Below, one piece after another: positions 40,601-48,789 of a stretch of DNA of 64,000 nt. A program made the translations under genes and the position numbers. Numbering within the stretch: the stretch's first letter is position 1; each line of letters opens with the position of its first letter. The notes under the pieces are model-generated. The model ran no database searches. It was given only the letters and a program-made list of their open reading frames with translations, and had not been told where the DNA came from. Source of the DNA: Benthicola sp039584685 (GTDB taxonomy: Bacteria; Gemmatimonadota; Gemmatimonadetes; Palauibacterales; Palauibacteraceae); contig JBDGXI010000001.1 of assembly GCA_039584685.1 (NCBI GenBank), positions 1-64,000 on the forward strand, in the 5' to 3' direction.

Positions 40601-43003
40601 ATGATCTCGCCGGGGCGTGTCCGATGCGCCGTCCCCCCTCCGGTCGCCGCGGCCGGGTTCTTTCTCGTACTAACCGCGGTCTTCTTCGACAGGGTCCTGT
40701 TTCGCGGCGAGGCGTTCTTCAGCCGGGACGTGGCTCCCTTCTTCTACCCCATGAAGCACTTCCTGGCCTCCACCGTGCGTGCCGGCGACCTGCCGCTGTG
40801 GAATCCGTGGGTGGCCAGCGGCGAGCCGTTCTTCGCCTCACTTCAGCCCGGCCTGCTGTATCCGGGCAGCCTGCTGCTGTACGGTCTTCCCATGCCGGCG
40901 GCCTTTGACTGGCTGGTAGTGCTGCACTATCCGCTGGCGGGCACAGGGCTGGCCCTGCTGCTCAGGCGGTGGGGCCACGGCTGGACGGCGGCGGTGCTGG
41001 GCGGATCGGTGTTCATGCTCGGCGGATTCTTCGCCTCGCTCGGGAACTTCGTGAACAACCTGCAGACGGTGGCGTGGCTGCCCTGGATCTTCATCGCGTG
41101 GGACAAGGTGCTCGACGGGGGGCGGATCAAGGACCTGCTGCTGTTCACGATCCTGTGTGGAATCGCGTTTCTCGGAGGTGAGCCCCAGATGCTGACCCTG
41201 GGTCTCGGCCTCGTGTTCGTCCACGGCCTGTTGGCCGTCGAAGCCCGCGACCTGGGGCGCGGCATGCAGACGGCGGCGTTCGCGATCGCGGGCATCCTGG
41301 CCGTAGCCCTGGTGGCGGTGCAACTGCTTCCGTTCGCGGAGTACATGAGCCACTCCGTGCGTCGCCTCCCGATCGAGCTGGAGTACGCTTCGGCACGCTC
41401 GCTCGAGCCAGTCGGGGCCCTGCACCTGCTGCTGCCGCCGGCCCTGCGGAGCGGAGCACACGGCTTCTCCACCCACTTCATGGCCAGCTCGGAAGTGCCA
41501 TGGATCCTGAGCGCCTATGCCGGCGGCATTACCCTGGTCCTGGCGCTGATCGGAGTTCTGCGAGGCCGGGGCCTCCGCTGGACCGCATTCTGGATCGCGG
41601 TCTCGGCCGTGTCCGTTCTCCTGGCTCTCGGGAGCCACAGCCCCCTGTATCGCTTCCTGTTCGAGTGGATCCCTCCGTTCCGCCCGTTCCGCTACCCGGA
41701 GAAATTCCTCCTGATCGGAGCCCTGGCCGTGTCCGTGTTCGCCGCCCAGGGAACCGACCGGTGGCTCGAAATCGGCCAACGGCCTGCCGAGGAAGGCGGG
41801 ATTCCGCGAAGGGCGAGCGTGTGGCTGCCCATCCTGGCCGGCGGTGCGCTGTACATAGGCCTCGCCGCGAGCCTGGCATGGGTCGACGGACTTCTCCCCG
41901 CCGCCTGTGGCGATTGGCTGGGCGAGGCGCTGCTGTGCGAGGATATGGCGGGTGCGACGGGGCTGTATGCCGGAATCGCCATGCGGATCGCGACTCTGGT
42001 CGTCTGCCTGGGCGTCGTGACCTGGCTGTACCGGTCGGGCCGGCTGCGGCGCAGTCTCGCGTCGGCGATCGTCGTGGCGCTCGCGGTGGTCGATCTGACG
42101 CTCGCTCACCGTGAAGTGAACCCGTCGGTGGAGAGCGACGTGTACGTGACCGCTCCGTGGACGGCCGACGCGCTCGACGAGCTGATGTTTCCCCGGGGCG
42201 ACGTGCGGTTCCGCGGCTCGCCTCATCACGCGGCCATGGGGAGCATCGTGACCGTGCGGGGCGCCTGGGAACTGTCCAACATGTACCTGGACTACCAGAC
42301 GATGGGACCGAACGTGGGGCAGATCTTCGGGTTCCCGATGCAGGACGGCCTCCAGGGAGTGGAGCTCATCTCCGTGGCTCTGACGAACGAGGCGGCGTTG
42401 CGCGCGTGGAGCGACGACCCCCTGCGGTTTCTTCAGGCGATGAATGTCGGTTTCTACGCCGACGCCACGGTGAGCGCGGATTCGATCGCGGGCCTCACTC
42501 CGGCGGCCTCGCACCCCGAGCTACCGATCCGGATCTACGCGGTGCCGGATCCGGTAGAGCGTCTGTATCTCGTGGGTGACTACGAAGTGCGGGACGGCCA
42601 GGCCGCGGCGCTCCGCCGTGTCTTCGAAGACGACTTCGCGCTGGGCGAAACGGTCGTCCTGGAGATCGAGCCCGGGGTCGAGATCGATTCGACGGCCTCC
42701 GGCAGCATCCTGTCGCGCGCGGACTTCGCGAACCGGGTCACCACAAGAGTGAGCGCATCCGGGCCGATGCTGGCCGTGCTCAGCGATCGGTGGTACCCGG
42801 GCTGGAAGGCGACGGTCGACGGCGTCGAAGTACCGATGCTGCGAGCCAACGGCGTCTTCAGGGCCGTACCGATTCCGGCCGGCGTCAGCGATGTGGTGTT
42901 CAGCTTCGAGCCGGGCTCGATACTCCTCGGCGCGGCGATCAGCGTGGCGGGCCTGCTTGCCCTCGCTGCGACGTGGGTCATGGCCCGGAGCCAGACGGTA
43001 TGA
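40601..43003 (+). CDS. YfhO-family polytopic membrane protein, probable glycosyltransferase
   Basis: An 800-residue protein with about twelve membrane helices and a C-terminal, mostly soluble region (about residues 510-770). The N-terminal part shows YfhO-family features: FFSRDVAPFFYPMKHFLAS, LPLWNPWVASGEPFFASLQPG, LYPGSLLLYGLP and VGWSD-type aromatic loops. YfhO relatives are GT-C-like enzymes linked to glycosylation of lipoteichoic acid or surface polymers. An acidic first loop after helix 1 (RDVAPF) fits a lipid-linked sugar site. The first gene of a six-gene run with 4-nt overlaps that lies between pilA and the minor prepilin genes. Confidence 0.82.
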   Translation: MISPGRVRCAVPPPVAAAGFFLVLTAVFFDRVLFRGEAFFSRDVAPFFYPMKHFLASTVRAGDLPLWNPWVASGEPFFASLQPGLLYPGSLLLYGLPMPAAFDWLVVLHYPLAGTGLALLLRRWGHGWTAAVLGGSVFMLGGFFASLGNFVNNLQTVAWLPWIFIAWDKVLDGGRIKDLLLFTILCGIAFLGGEPQMLTLGLGLVFVHGLLAVEARDLGRGMQTAAFAIAGILAVALVAVQLLPFAEYMSHSVRRLPIELEYASARSLEPVGALHLLLPPALRSGAHGFSTHFMASSEVPWILSAYAGGITLVLALIGVLRGRGLRWTAFWIAVSAVSVLLALGSHSPLYRFLFEWIPPFRPFRYPEKFLLIGALAVSVFAAQGTDRWLEIGQRPAEEGGIPRRASVWLPILAGGALYIGLAASLAWVDGLLPAACGDWLGEALLCEDMAGATGLYAGIAMRIATLVVCLGVVTWLYRSGRLRRSLASAIVVALAVVDLTLAHREVNPSVESDVYVTAPWTADALDELMFPRGDVRFRGSPHHAAMGSIVTVRGAWELSNMYLDYQTMGPNVGQIFGFPMQDGLQGVELISVALTNEAALRAWSDDPLRFLQAMNVGFYADATVSADSIAGLTPAASHPELPIRIYAVPDPVERLYLVGDYEVRDGQAAALRRVFEDDFALGETVVLEIEPGVEIDSTASGSILSRADFANRVTTRVSASGPMLAVLSDRWYPGWKATVDGVEVPMLRANGVFRAVPIPAGVSDVVFSFEPGSILLGAAISVAGLLALAATWVMARSQTV

Positions 43004-44682
43004 GCCCGCGCAAGAAGCGGTGGCCTGCCCCCGCGGCCCTGAGGTGGCTGGCGTTCGGACTGTTCGTGGTGACGCTCGCCGCGACCGCGCTCACCGCCAT
43101 CGACTACGGAATCGCGAGCGACACCGGCAACTACTTCTACAGCTCGCTGCGCCAGCTCACGTGGGGCCGCGACCTGTGGACCGCCCTGCTAGCGGGGGAG
43201 CCGACGGCAGTCCTGAACCGGGACCAGATCTTCGAGCACTGGCGCTGGTACATCGACAGGATCCCGCATCCGCCGATCTCGCGAGAGTTGAGCGGTTTCA
43301 GCTGGGTCCTGCTCCGGAACGTGACCGATCCTCTCTCGGCATACCGGGGCGCCGTGGTCCTGACGTTCGCGGCGCTCGCGGCCTCGGTCGGCGTGTACAC
43401 GGCCTGGCGATCGCGCTCACTGGCGGCAGGCCTCGCCGCCGGTCTGGCCGTCCCGGCCTTTCCCGTCCTGTTCGCGCACGGCCACCTCGCGCACACGGAC
43501 CTGTTCCTCACCGCCTTCTGGTTCTGGTCGTTCGCTGCCCTGGACGTCGCCGTGAAACAGGGTGGCTCCGGTTGGTTCTTCGCCGCGGGGGTCTTCCTGG
43601 GCGCCGCGATCGCCACCAAGTTCTCGGGCCTCCTGCTGCTCGGAGTGGCGACCGTCTGGCTTCTCGGACACCGTGCCGGCCTGAGCGCGCTGCTCGCTCT
43701 GTTTCTGGCGGCCTTCCTGGTATTCGTCGCCGTCAACCCCGTCGTGTGGGTGGACCCGCTGCAGGGAGTCCGGGACTATGTGCTGGCCGGAACGCACCGC
43801 GCCGAGTCGGGCCCGTTCATCGGAACCGAGTACTTCGGGGCCATCTACTACTTCAAACCGCCCTGGCATTATCCCTACGTGTGGACCGCGATCGTCTTCC
43901 CGCCAACGATCCTGGCCGCTACCGTGGCCGGCCTTTTCGCCCCTCGCTCGGGCGCCCTGCGCGGCGTCGTCTTGCTGAACATGGTCGCTCTCTACGGGGC
44001 CCTGGCCCTTCCATCTGCTCCGATGCACGACGGCGTTCGCCTGTTCCTGCCGCTCTTCCCGTTCTACTGCGTTCTCGCCGGCACCGGCGCCGTGGCGCTC
44101 GGCGAATGGATCGTCCGGAGACTGGAGGGACGCGTGCCGGCGGTTGCCGGGCGTCGGGACCTCGTCGTCGCGCTGGCGATCCTGTCGGTCCTCGCCCCGG
44201 CGGCCTTCCGCACGGCGCAGGTCCACCCGCATCAGTTGTCGTACTTCAACGCTCTCGTTGGAGGGATCAGAGGAGCCGACGAGAAGGGTCTCGAGGTTAC
44301 GAACCTCAAGGAAGTGCTGAACCGGGCGACCCTGGAGGAACTGGCCGGATCGACGCCTCCCGAAGCCGTCGTCGATCCGGGTTTCTTCATGGAAGAGATG
44401 TGCTTCTACCAGGCCATCGGATGGGCACCGCCCGGCTGGAAAGTGGAATCTCAGATCGAACTGGCCGACGGATCGGAAGGCATCGCGGTGGGCTGTGAGG
44501 GCCAGAGCTTCACCCCCGTGGCTCTCGACCGAAGAGCCACCGCCGCCGACTTCGTCTTCGTGCTCAACCGCAAGGCGCAGTGGCGCCGGACCGAAAGCGC
44601 CCTGGTCGGATTCGGAGGGCTGCCCTGGTTCACGGTGTCGCTCGAGGGAGTGCCCCTGATGATGGTGTACCGCACCCGATGA
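43000..44682 (+). CDS. Polytopic GT-C-type glycosyltransferase-like membrane protein
   Basis: A 560-residue protein with about 11-12 membrane helices. The first loop, after helix 1, has an acidic segment (ALTAIDYGIASDTGNYFYSS) in the place of the catalytic acidic motif of GT-C (ArnT/PMT-like) enzymes, followed by RDQIFEHWRWYIDRIPHPPISRE. GHLAHTDLFLTAFWFW and AIATKFSGLLLL are common in GT39/GT83-type proteins, and PSAPMHDGVRLFLPLFPFYCVL is shared with the next gene. Start ATG overlaps the stop of the preceding gene by 4 nt. It probably transfers a sugar from a polyprenyl-phosphate donor; the acceptor is unknown. Confidence 0.78.
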   Translation: MSPRKKRWPAPAALRWLAFGLFVVTLAATALTAIDYGIASDTGNYFYSSLRQLTWGRDLWTALLAGEPTAVLNRDQIFEHWRWYIDRIPHPPISRELSGFSWVLLRNVTDPLSAYRGAVVLTFAALAASVGVYTAWRSRSLAAGLAAGLAVPAFPVLFAHGHLAHTDLFLTAFWFWSFAALDVAVKQGGSGWFFAAGVFLGAAIATKFSGLLLLGVATVWLLGHRAGLSALLALFLAAFLVFVAVNPVVWVDPLQGVRDYVLAGTHRAESGPFIGTEYFGAIYYFKPPWHYPYVWTAIVFPPTILAATVAGLFAPRSGALRGVVLLNMVALYGALALPSAPMHDGVRLFLPLFPFYCVLAGTGAVALGEWIVRRLEGRVPAVAGRRDLVVALAILSVLAPAAFRTAQVHPHQLSYFNALVGGIRGADEKGLEVTNLKEVLNRATLEELAGSTPPEAVVDPGFFMEEMCFYQAIGWAPPGWKVESQIELADGSEGIAVGCEGQSFTPVALDRRATAADFVFVLNRKAQWRRTESALVGFGGLPWFTVSLEGVPLMMVYRTR

Positions 44683-46289
44683 TCTCCGATCAGCGCTCCA
44701 TACGCTTCGTGCGGTGGGCCAGCGTGGCTCTTGGCCTGCTGGCGTTCGCCTGTCTGTTTCCAGGCCTGGACGACGTCGGGATCGCGTGGGACGAAGTGTA
44801 CTACTTCGATTCGGTGACGCGGATACAGGAATGGGCCGGTCAGGTGGCGGTGGGGCCGGACCGGTCGCGGTTGCTCGGTCAGGAGGCGGTCAGAGAGACT
44901 TTCAACTGGCGTCGCTACTACAACCCACACCCGCCGGCCTACAAGCTGGCCATGGCCGCCACCGAGGCCGCGTTCGGTCGCTGGACCGGTGAGGTGGTCG
45001 GGTATCGGCTCGCTCCACTCGCGTTCTTCTCCCTTCTGGTGGGGTGCGTCACGTGGCTGGCGGGAATGGCCTGGGGACGGCTTGCCGGGGTGGGAGCGGG
45101 CCTTTCGATACTCCTCATGCCGAGGATCGTTGGGCACGCGCACATCGGGGCGACCGATATGCTGACGACCCTGGCCTGGTTCGTGGCTTCCGTCGGCCTG
45201 GTGCTCTACGTGCTCGAGGACCGGCGGCGCTTCCTCGCGATCGGAGCGGCGGGCCTGGGCGTAGCCCTGGCGACCAAGTTCACGGGGTATCTGATTCCGC
45301 TCGCCATCCTCCTGTGGATGATCGCGTACGGGAGGTCCCGGCGGGCGGTGGCCGGCGCCATCCTGTGGGGCGTCAGCGGACTCGTGGTCGCGTGGGTGCT
45401 GAATCCTCTCATGTGGCACGATCCGGTCGCGGAGACTCTGCGGCTGGTGCAGGACACCCTGTCGCGGGACGAAGTGGTGCCGATCACGACCTACTACATG
45501 GGCCGGCACTACGGCTACCAGGTCCCCGGGCACCACGTAATCGTGATGACGCTGATCACCGTCCCGCTTTCGATCCTGGCGCTCGTCGGCTGGGGGAGCG
45601 TGGCGAGCCTGCGAAGGTGGGAAGAGAAACCGGTAGGGGGGCTGTGCTGGACGCAGATCCTGTTCTTCGTGGCCCTCATGGCGGCACCCGGCTCTCCAAA
45701 TCATGATGGGGTACGCCTGTGGCTGCCCATGTTTCCGTTCGTGGCGCTTCTCGCCGGCCGCGGATTTGGATCGATGATCCGGATCGTCCGCCAACGGACG
45801 CCCGGGCCCGGGGCGATCCTCGCGTCACTCGTGCTCGCGGCGCTGTTCTTCGTTCCCCCTTACCTCCAGACCGTACGGGTGGCGCCTCTCTACCTGGCCT
45901 ACTACAACGAGCTGATTGGTGGAGTCCCGGGCGCGGCCCGAGCCGGGATGGAAACCACATACTGGATGGAAGCCGTCACACCGGCGTTCCTCGAGAAGGT
46001 CGGCGAGACCCTGCCGGAGGGCGCACGCCTGTCCGCCTGGCCCAACGTGCCTCACTATCAGTGGCTCCAGGCGCATGGCATGCTGCGGGGAGACATCGTG
46101 GTGACCGACGAAATGCCACCGGAGTACTTTCTGCTCGTCGCTCGCAAGTCGATCTTCCAGGCGTATCACTGGCGGATATACGAGAACGTGATTCCGGACC
46201 TGGCCGTCGAGCTGGACGGCGTCGAGATCGTCGGCCTGTATACCTGGCAGCAGAGCGAGGCATTCGAATCCGAGCCGGAGGAACCGTGA
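44679..46289 (+). CDS. Polytopic GT-C-type glycosyltransferase-like membrane protein
   Basis: A 536-residue paralogue-like neighbour of the previous gene. It has about 11 membrane helices; after helix 1 comes FPGLDDVGIAWDEVYYFDSV, an acidic loop of the catalytic kind. Shared features are YNPHPPAYKLAMAATE, GHAHIGATDMLTTLAWFV, ALATKFTGYLIPLAILLW and GSPNHDGVRLWLPMFPFVALL, the last matching PSAPMHDGVRLFLPLFPF of the preceding protein. ATGA overlap of 4 nt with the preceding gene. The pair probably arose by duplication. The next gene, a GT2 enzyme, would supply polyprenyl-linked sugar. Confidence 0.78.
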   Translation: MISDQRSIRFVRWASVALGLLAFACLFPGLDDVGIAWDEVYYFDSVTRIQEWAGQVAVGPDRSRLLGQEAVRETFNWRRYYNPHPPAYKLAMAATEAAFGRWTGEVVGYRLAPLAFFSLLVGCVTWLAGMAWGRLAGVGAGLSILLMPRIVGHAHIGATDMLTTLAWFVASVGLVLYVLEDRRRFLAIGAAGLGVALATKFTGYLIPLAILLWMIAYGRSRRAVAGAILWGVSGLVVAWVLNPLMWHDPVAETLRLVQDTLSRDEVVPITTYYMGRHYGYQVPGHHVIVMTLITVPLSILALVGWGSVASLRRWEEKPVGGLCWTQILFFVALMAAPGSPNHDGVRLWLPMFPFVALLAGRGFGSMIRIVRQRTPGPGAILASLVLAALFFVPPYLQTVRVAPLYLAYYNELIGGVPGAARAGMETTYWMEAVTPAFLEKVGETLPEGARLSAWPNVPHYQWLQAHGMLRGDIVVTDEMPPEYFLLVARKSIFQAYHWRIYENVIPDLAVELDGVEIVGLYTWQQSEAFESEPEEP

Positions 46290-47263
46290 AGAAGCTGGAC
46301 GCCGTCGTTCCCGTGTACAATGAACAGGCCATCCTTCCCGAGCTCAACCGCCGCCTGGCGGACGCTCTCGGCGGTCTCCCGTACGAATGGCGGATCATCT
46401 ATGTCGATGATGGCAGCCGGGACCGCACCGGGGAGCTTCTGGCCGGATTCGCAGCGGACGACCCCCGCGTCGGAGTCATTCACCTGTCGCGGAATTTCGG
46501 ACAGCAGATTGCCATTTCGGCCGGCCTGGCGACGACAGACGCCGACGCCGTGGTGCTTCTCGACGGGGATCTACAGGATCCGCCCGAGGTCATCCCGCGG
46601 CTGGTGGAGAAGTGGGAAGAGGGATACGACGTCGTTTACGCCGTGAAACGGGACCGCAAGGAGGCGCTTCCCAAGCGCGCCCTGTTCAGCCTGTTCTACA
46701 GCATCCTCCGGCGGTTGAGCAACGTGGACATTCCGGCGGACGCGGGTAACTTCTCGCTCATGGATCGGGCCGTCGTGGACGTGATCAACACGATGCCGGA
46801 ACGCGACCGCTACGTGTCGGGTCTGCGCGCCTACGTCGGGGGGCGCCAGACCGGGGTGGAGTTCGAGCGGGCGCGACGATACGCGGGGCAACCGCGTCAG
46901 TCGCCCCTCAAGTTGATGCGCATGGCGACGGACGCGTTCTTCGCCTTCTCCGAGCTGCCGCTCCGCCTGGCGACGATCCTGGGGTTCGTGGTATCGGGCG
47001 TCGCCTTCCTGGTCCTGCTGAACGTGCTGTACCAGAGGCTGATTTCCGGCGCGGCGATCGTCGGCTGGGCGTCCACCATGACCTCCATCCTGTTTCTCGG
47101 AGGTATTCAGCTGATCGCGGTGGGGGTGATCGGCGAGTACATCGGCCGGATCTACAACGAGGCGAAGGGCAGGCCGGCCTGGGTCGTCGGTCGGTACCGG
47201 AATCTATCCGGTCGGTCCGCGGAATCCTTGAAGGCCCTTCATGGGGAGCGCGATTCGGCTTGA
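46286..47263 (+). CDS. GT2-family polyprenyl-phosphate glycosyltransferase
   Basis: A 325-residue enzyme of the DPM1/GtrB/ArnC group that moves a sugar from a nucleotide donor to polyprenyl phosphate on the cytoplasmic side. Segments: AVVPVYNEQAILPELNRRL, YVDDGSRDRTGELL, NFGQQIAISAGLATTDADAVVLLDGDLQDPPEVIPRLVEKW, and YRRAGQ-type RRYAGQPRQSPLKLMRMATDAF. Two C-terminal membrane helices (about residues 230-290). GTG start overlaps the previous gene by 4 nt and has a GGAGGA ribosome site. It should provide donor lipid for its GT-C neighbours. Confidence 0.92.
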   Translation: MKKLDAVVPVYNEQAILPELNRRLADALGGLPYEWRIIYVDDGSRDRTGELLAGFAADDPRVGVIHLSRNFGQQIAISAGLATTDADAVVLLDGDLQDPPEVIPRLVEKWEEGYDVVYAVKRDRKEALPKRALFSLFYSILRRLSNVDIPADAGNFSLMDRAVVDVINTMPERDRYVSGLRAYVGGRQTGVEFERARRYAGQPRQSPLKLMRMATDAFFAFSELPLRLATILGFVVSGVAFLVLLNVLYQRLISGAAIVGWASTMTSILFLGGIQLIAVGVIGEYIGRIYNEAKGRPAWVVGRYRNLSGRSAESLKALHGERDSA

Positions 47264-48789
47264 CGATCGCTCGCAGTCGGGCCTGGACCATCTGCGCACC
47301 GCTCAACCTGGCGCTGGTGGGCTTCGTGCTCTTCTTCGCCGGTCTTCGGCTCGCCCGACCCAGGACGGTCTTCTACTACACCGAGGGACCGGTACTCGGC
47401 AGCCTGGCCGCGCTGGAGTCGCGCGGTGACGTCCGGGACCTCTATCCGGCGGATGGCTGGCTCGAACCGCCCGTCGTGCTGACGCTGTATCCACCCGCGT
47501 ACTTCGTGGCGGCCTCCGGCGTGGACCGATGGGCAGGAAGCGGCGGCACGTTTCTCGGCCTTCGACTCGTGAGCGTCGCGGCCCTGCTCGGAGTTCTGGC
47601 TATGCTCGCCTTGCATGCGTACCGGCGCCGGGCTCCGCCGGCCTGGGTCCTCGCGCTCACCGCGGCGGCCCTCGTGACGCCCGGCGTGTTCACCGTCGTA
47701 GCAGCCGCGCAGGCCGACACGCTAGCCCTCGTGCTGACCTGGATCGGGATTACCGCGGCCCTCGGAACGAAGGGCGATCGCGCCCGGCCCGGCGTGCTGC
47801 CCGTCCTCGCGGCCGGTGGGGCGTTCCTCCTCGCGTTCTTCACCAAGCAGAGCTTCGTGGCCGCGCCGGCCGCCCTGGTGCTGAGCCTGTTTCTGGAGCG
47901 CAGGATCGGGAAGGGCGTGGCTTTCGCAGGCGGCCTGGCCATTGTCGCTCTGCCCGCCGTTCTTCTCCTGAACGCCGCGACATCGGGAGGGTACCTGTCG
48001 AACACCGTGGGGGCGCTCACGGGGACGTCGGGATGGGCGAACCTCGTATCGAGTCTGTCGGAGAGTGAGCCCCTGCAGTGGCTTCCCATCGGCGCGGCCG
48101 TACTGTTCATCCTGCGCAGACACCTGCGCCCTGGATTCCCGGAGCTCTACCTCCTGGTGAGCCTTCTGCTGCACACGACGGCTATGCTCAAGACCGGTTC
48201 CAGCGTCAACTACCTGCTGGAGCCGACCTTCGCGGCGCTGCTTCTGGTCGCGATCCGCTGGCCCACGGTTGTCGGGTCCCCGATGGAGGCGCCTCCCGGC
48301 TCGGAGCGGGCCGCACGGGCGACCGGTGCCCTGGCCGCCCTGTTCGCGATGGCTCTCGGTCTCACGGCGAGCGCCGCGGTCCTGCGAGAGTACCCTACCA
48401 TCAAAGCCTGGGCGGCCTCGGCCGGATTGGCGCGAGTCGCAGATTTCGAAGGCTATCCCCTCGTGGACCCGATGTTCTTCCCGGCGGTCCTGGAGCGGGA
48501 CGGAAGGCCGTGGCTCAACGATCCGTTCGCGTTCGGCGCCCTGGAAGAGACCGGCCAGTGGGATCCTCGCCGGCTGGTCTCGGATCTCGAGAGCCGGCGA
48601 ATTCCCTTCGCCCTCACCGTCGTGGACGTCGGGTCCAGCCCGGCTCCTCCCGGGGTCGGGACGCGCGACCTCGTGATGGCCTACTTCTGGCGGTCGCGCC
48701 CCATCTGGACTGCGCTGACCGGGTCGTACAGCCCGACCGCTGCCGGCCCGCTGACGGTCTGGCTGCCGCGCGAGGACCCCGAACCGTGA
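47260..48789 (+). CDS. Polytopic membrane protein, GT-C-like
   Basis: A 509-residue protein with about 11 membrane helices. The first periplasmic loop, FYYTEGPVLGSLAALESRGDVRDLYPADGWLEPPVVLTLYPP, is rich in aromatic and acidic residues as in dolichol-type glycosyltransferases, but the usual acidic pair is less clear than in the two neighbours. A Thr-Lys-Gln-Ser loop (AFFTKQSFVAAPAALVL) between helices is a frequent feature of such proteins. The start TTG overlaps the previous stop by 4 nt (TTGA). Likely a member of the same glycan pathway; substrate unknown. Confidence 0.68.
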   Translation: MTIARSRAWTICAPLNLALVGFVLFFAGLRLARPRTVFYYTEGPVLGSLAALESRGDVRDLYPADGWLEPPVVLTLYPPAYFVAASGVDRWAGSGGTFLGLRLVSVAALLGVLAMLALHAYRRRAPPAWVLALTAAALVTPGVFTVVAAAQADTLALVLTWIGITAALGTKGDRARPGVLPVLAAGGAFLLAFFTKQSFVAAPAALVLSLFLERRIGKGVAFAGGLAIVALPAVLLLNAATSGGYLSNTVGALTGTSGWANLVSSLSESEPLQWLPIGAAVLFILRRHLRPGFPELYLLVSLLLHTTAMLKTGSSVNYLLEPTFAALLLVAIRWPTVVGSPMEAPPGSERAARATGALAALFAMALGLTASAAVLREYPTIKAWAASAGLARVADFEGYPLVDPMFFPAVLERDGRPWLNDPFAFGALEETGQWDPRRLVSDLESRRIPFALTVVDVGSSPAPPGVGTRDLVMAYFWRSRPIWTALTGSYSPTAAGPLTVWLPREDPEP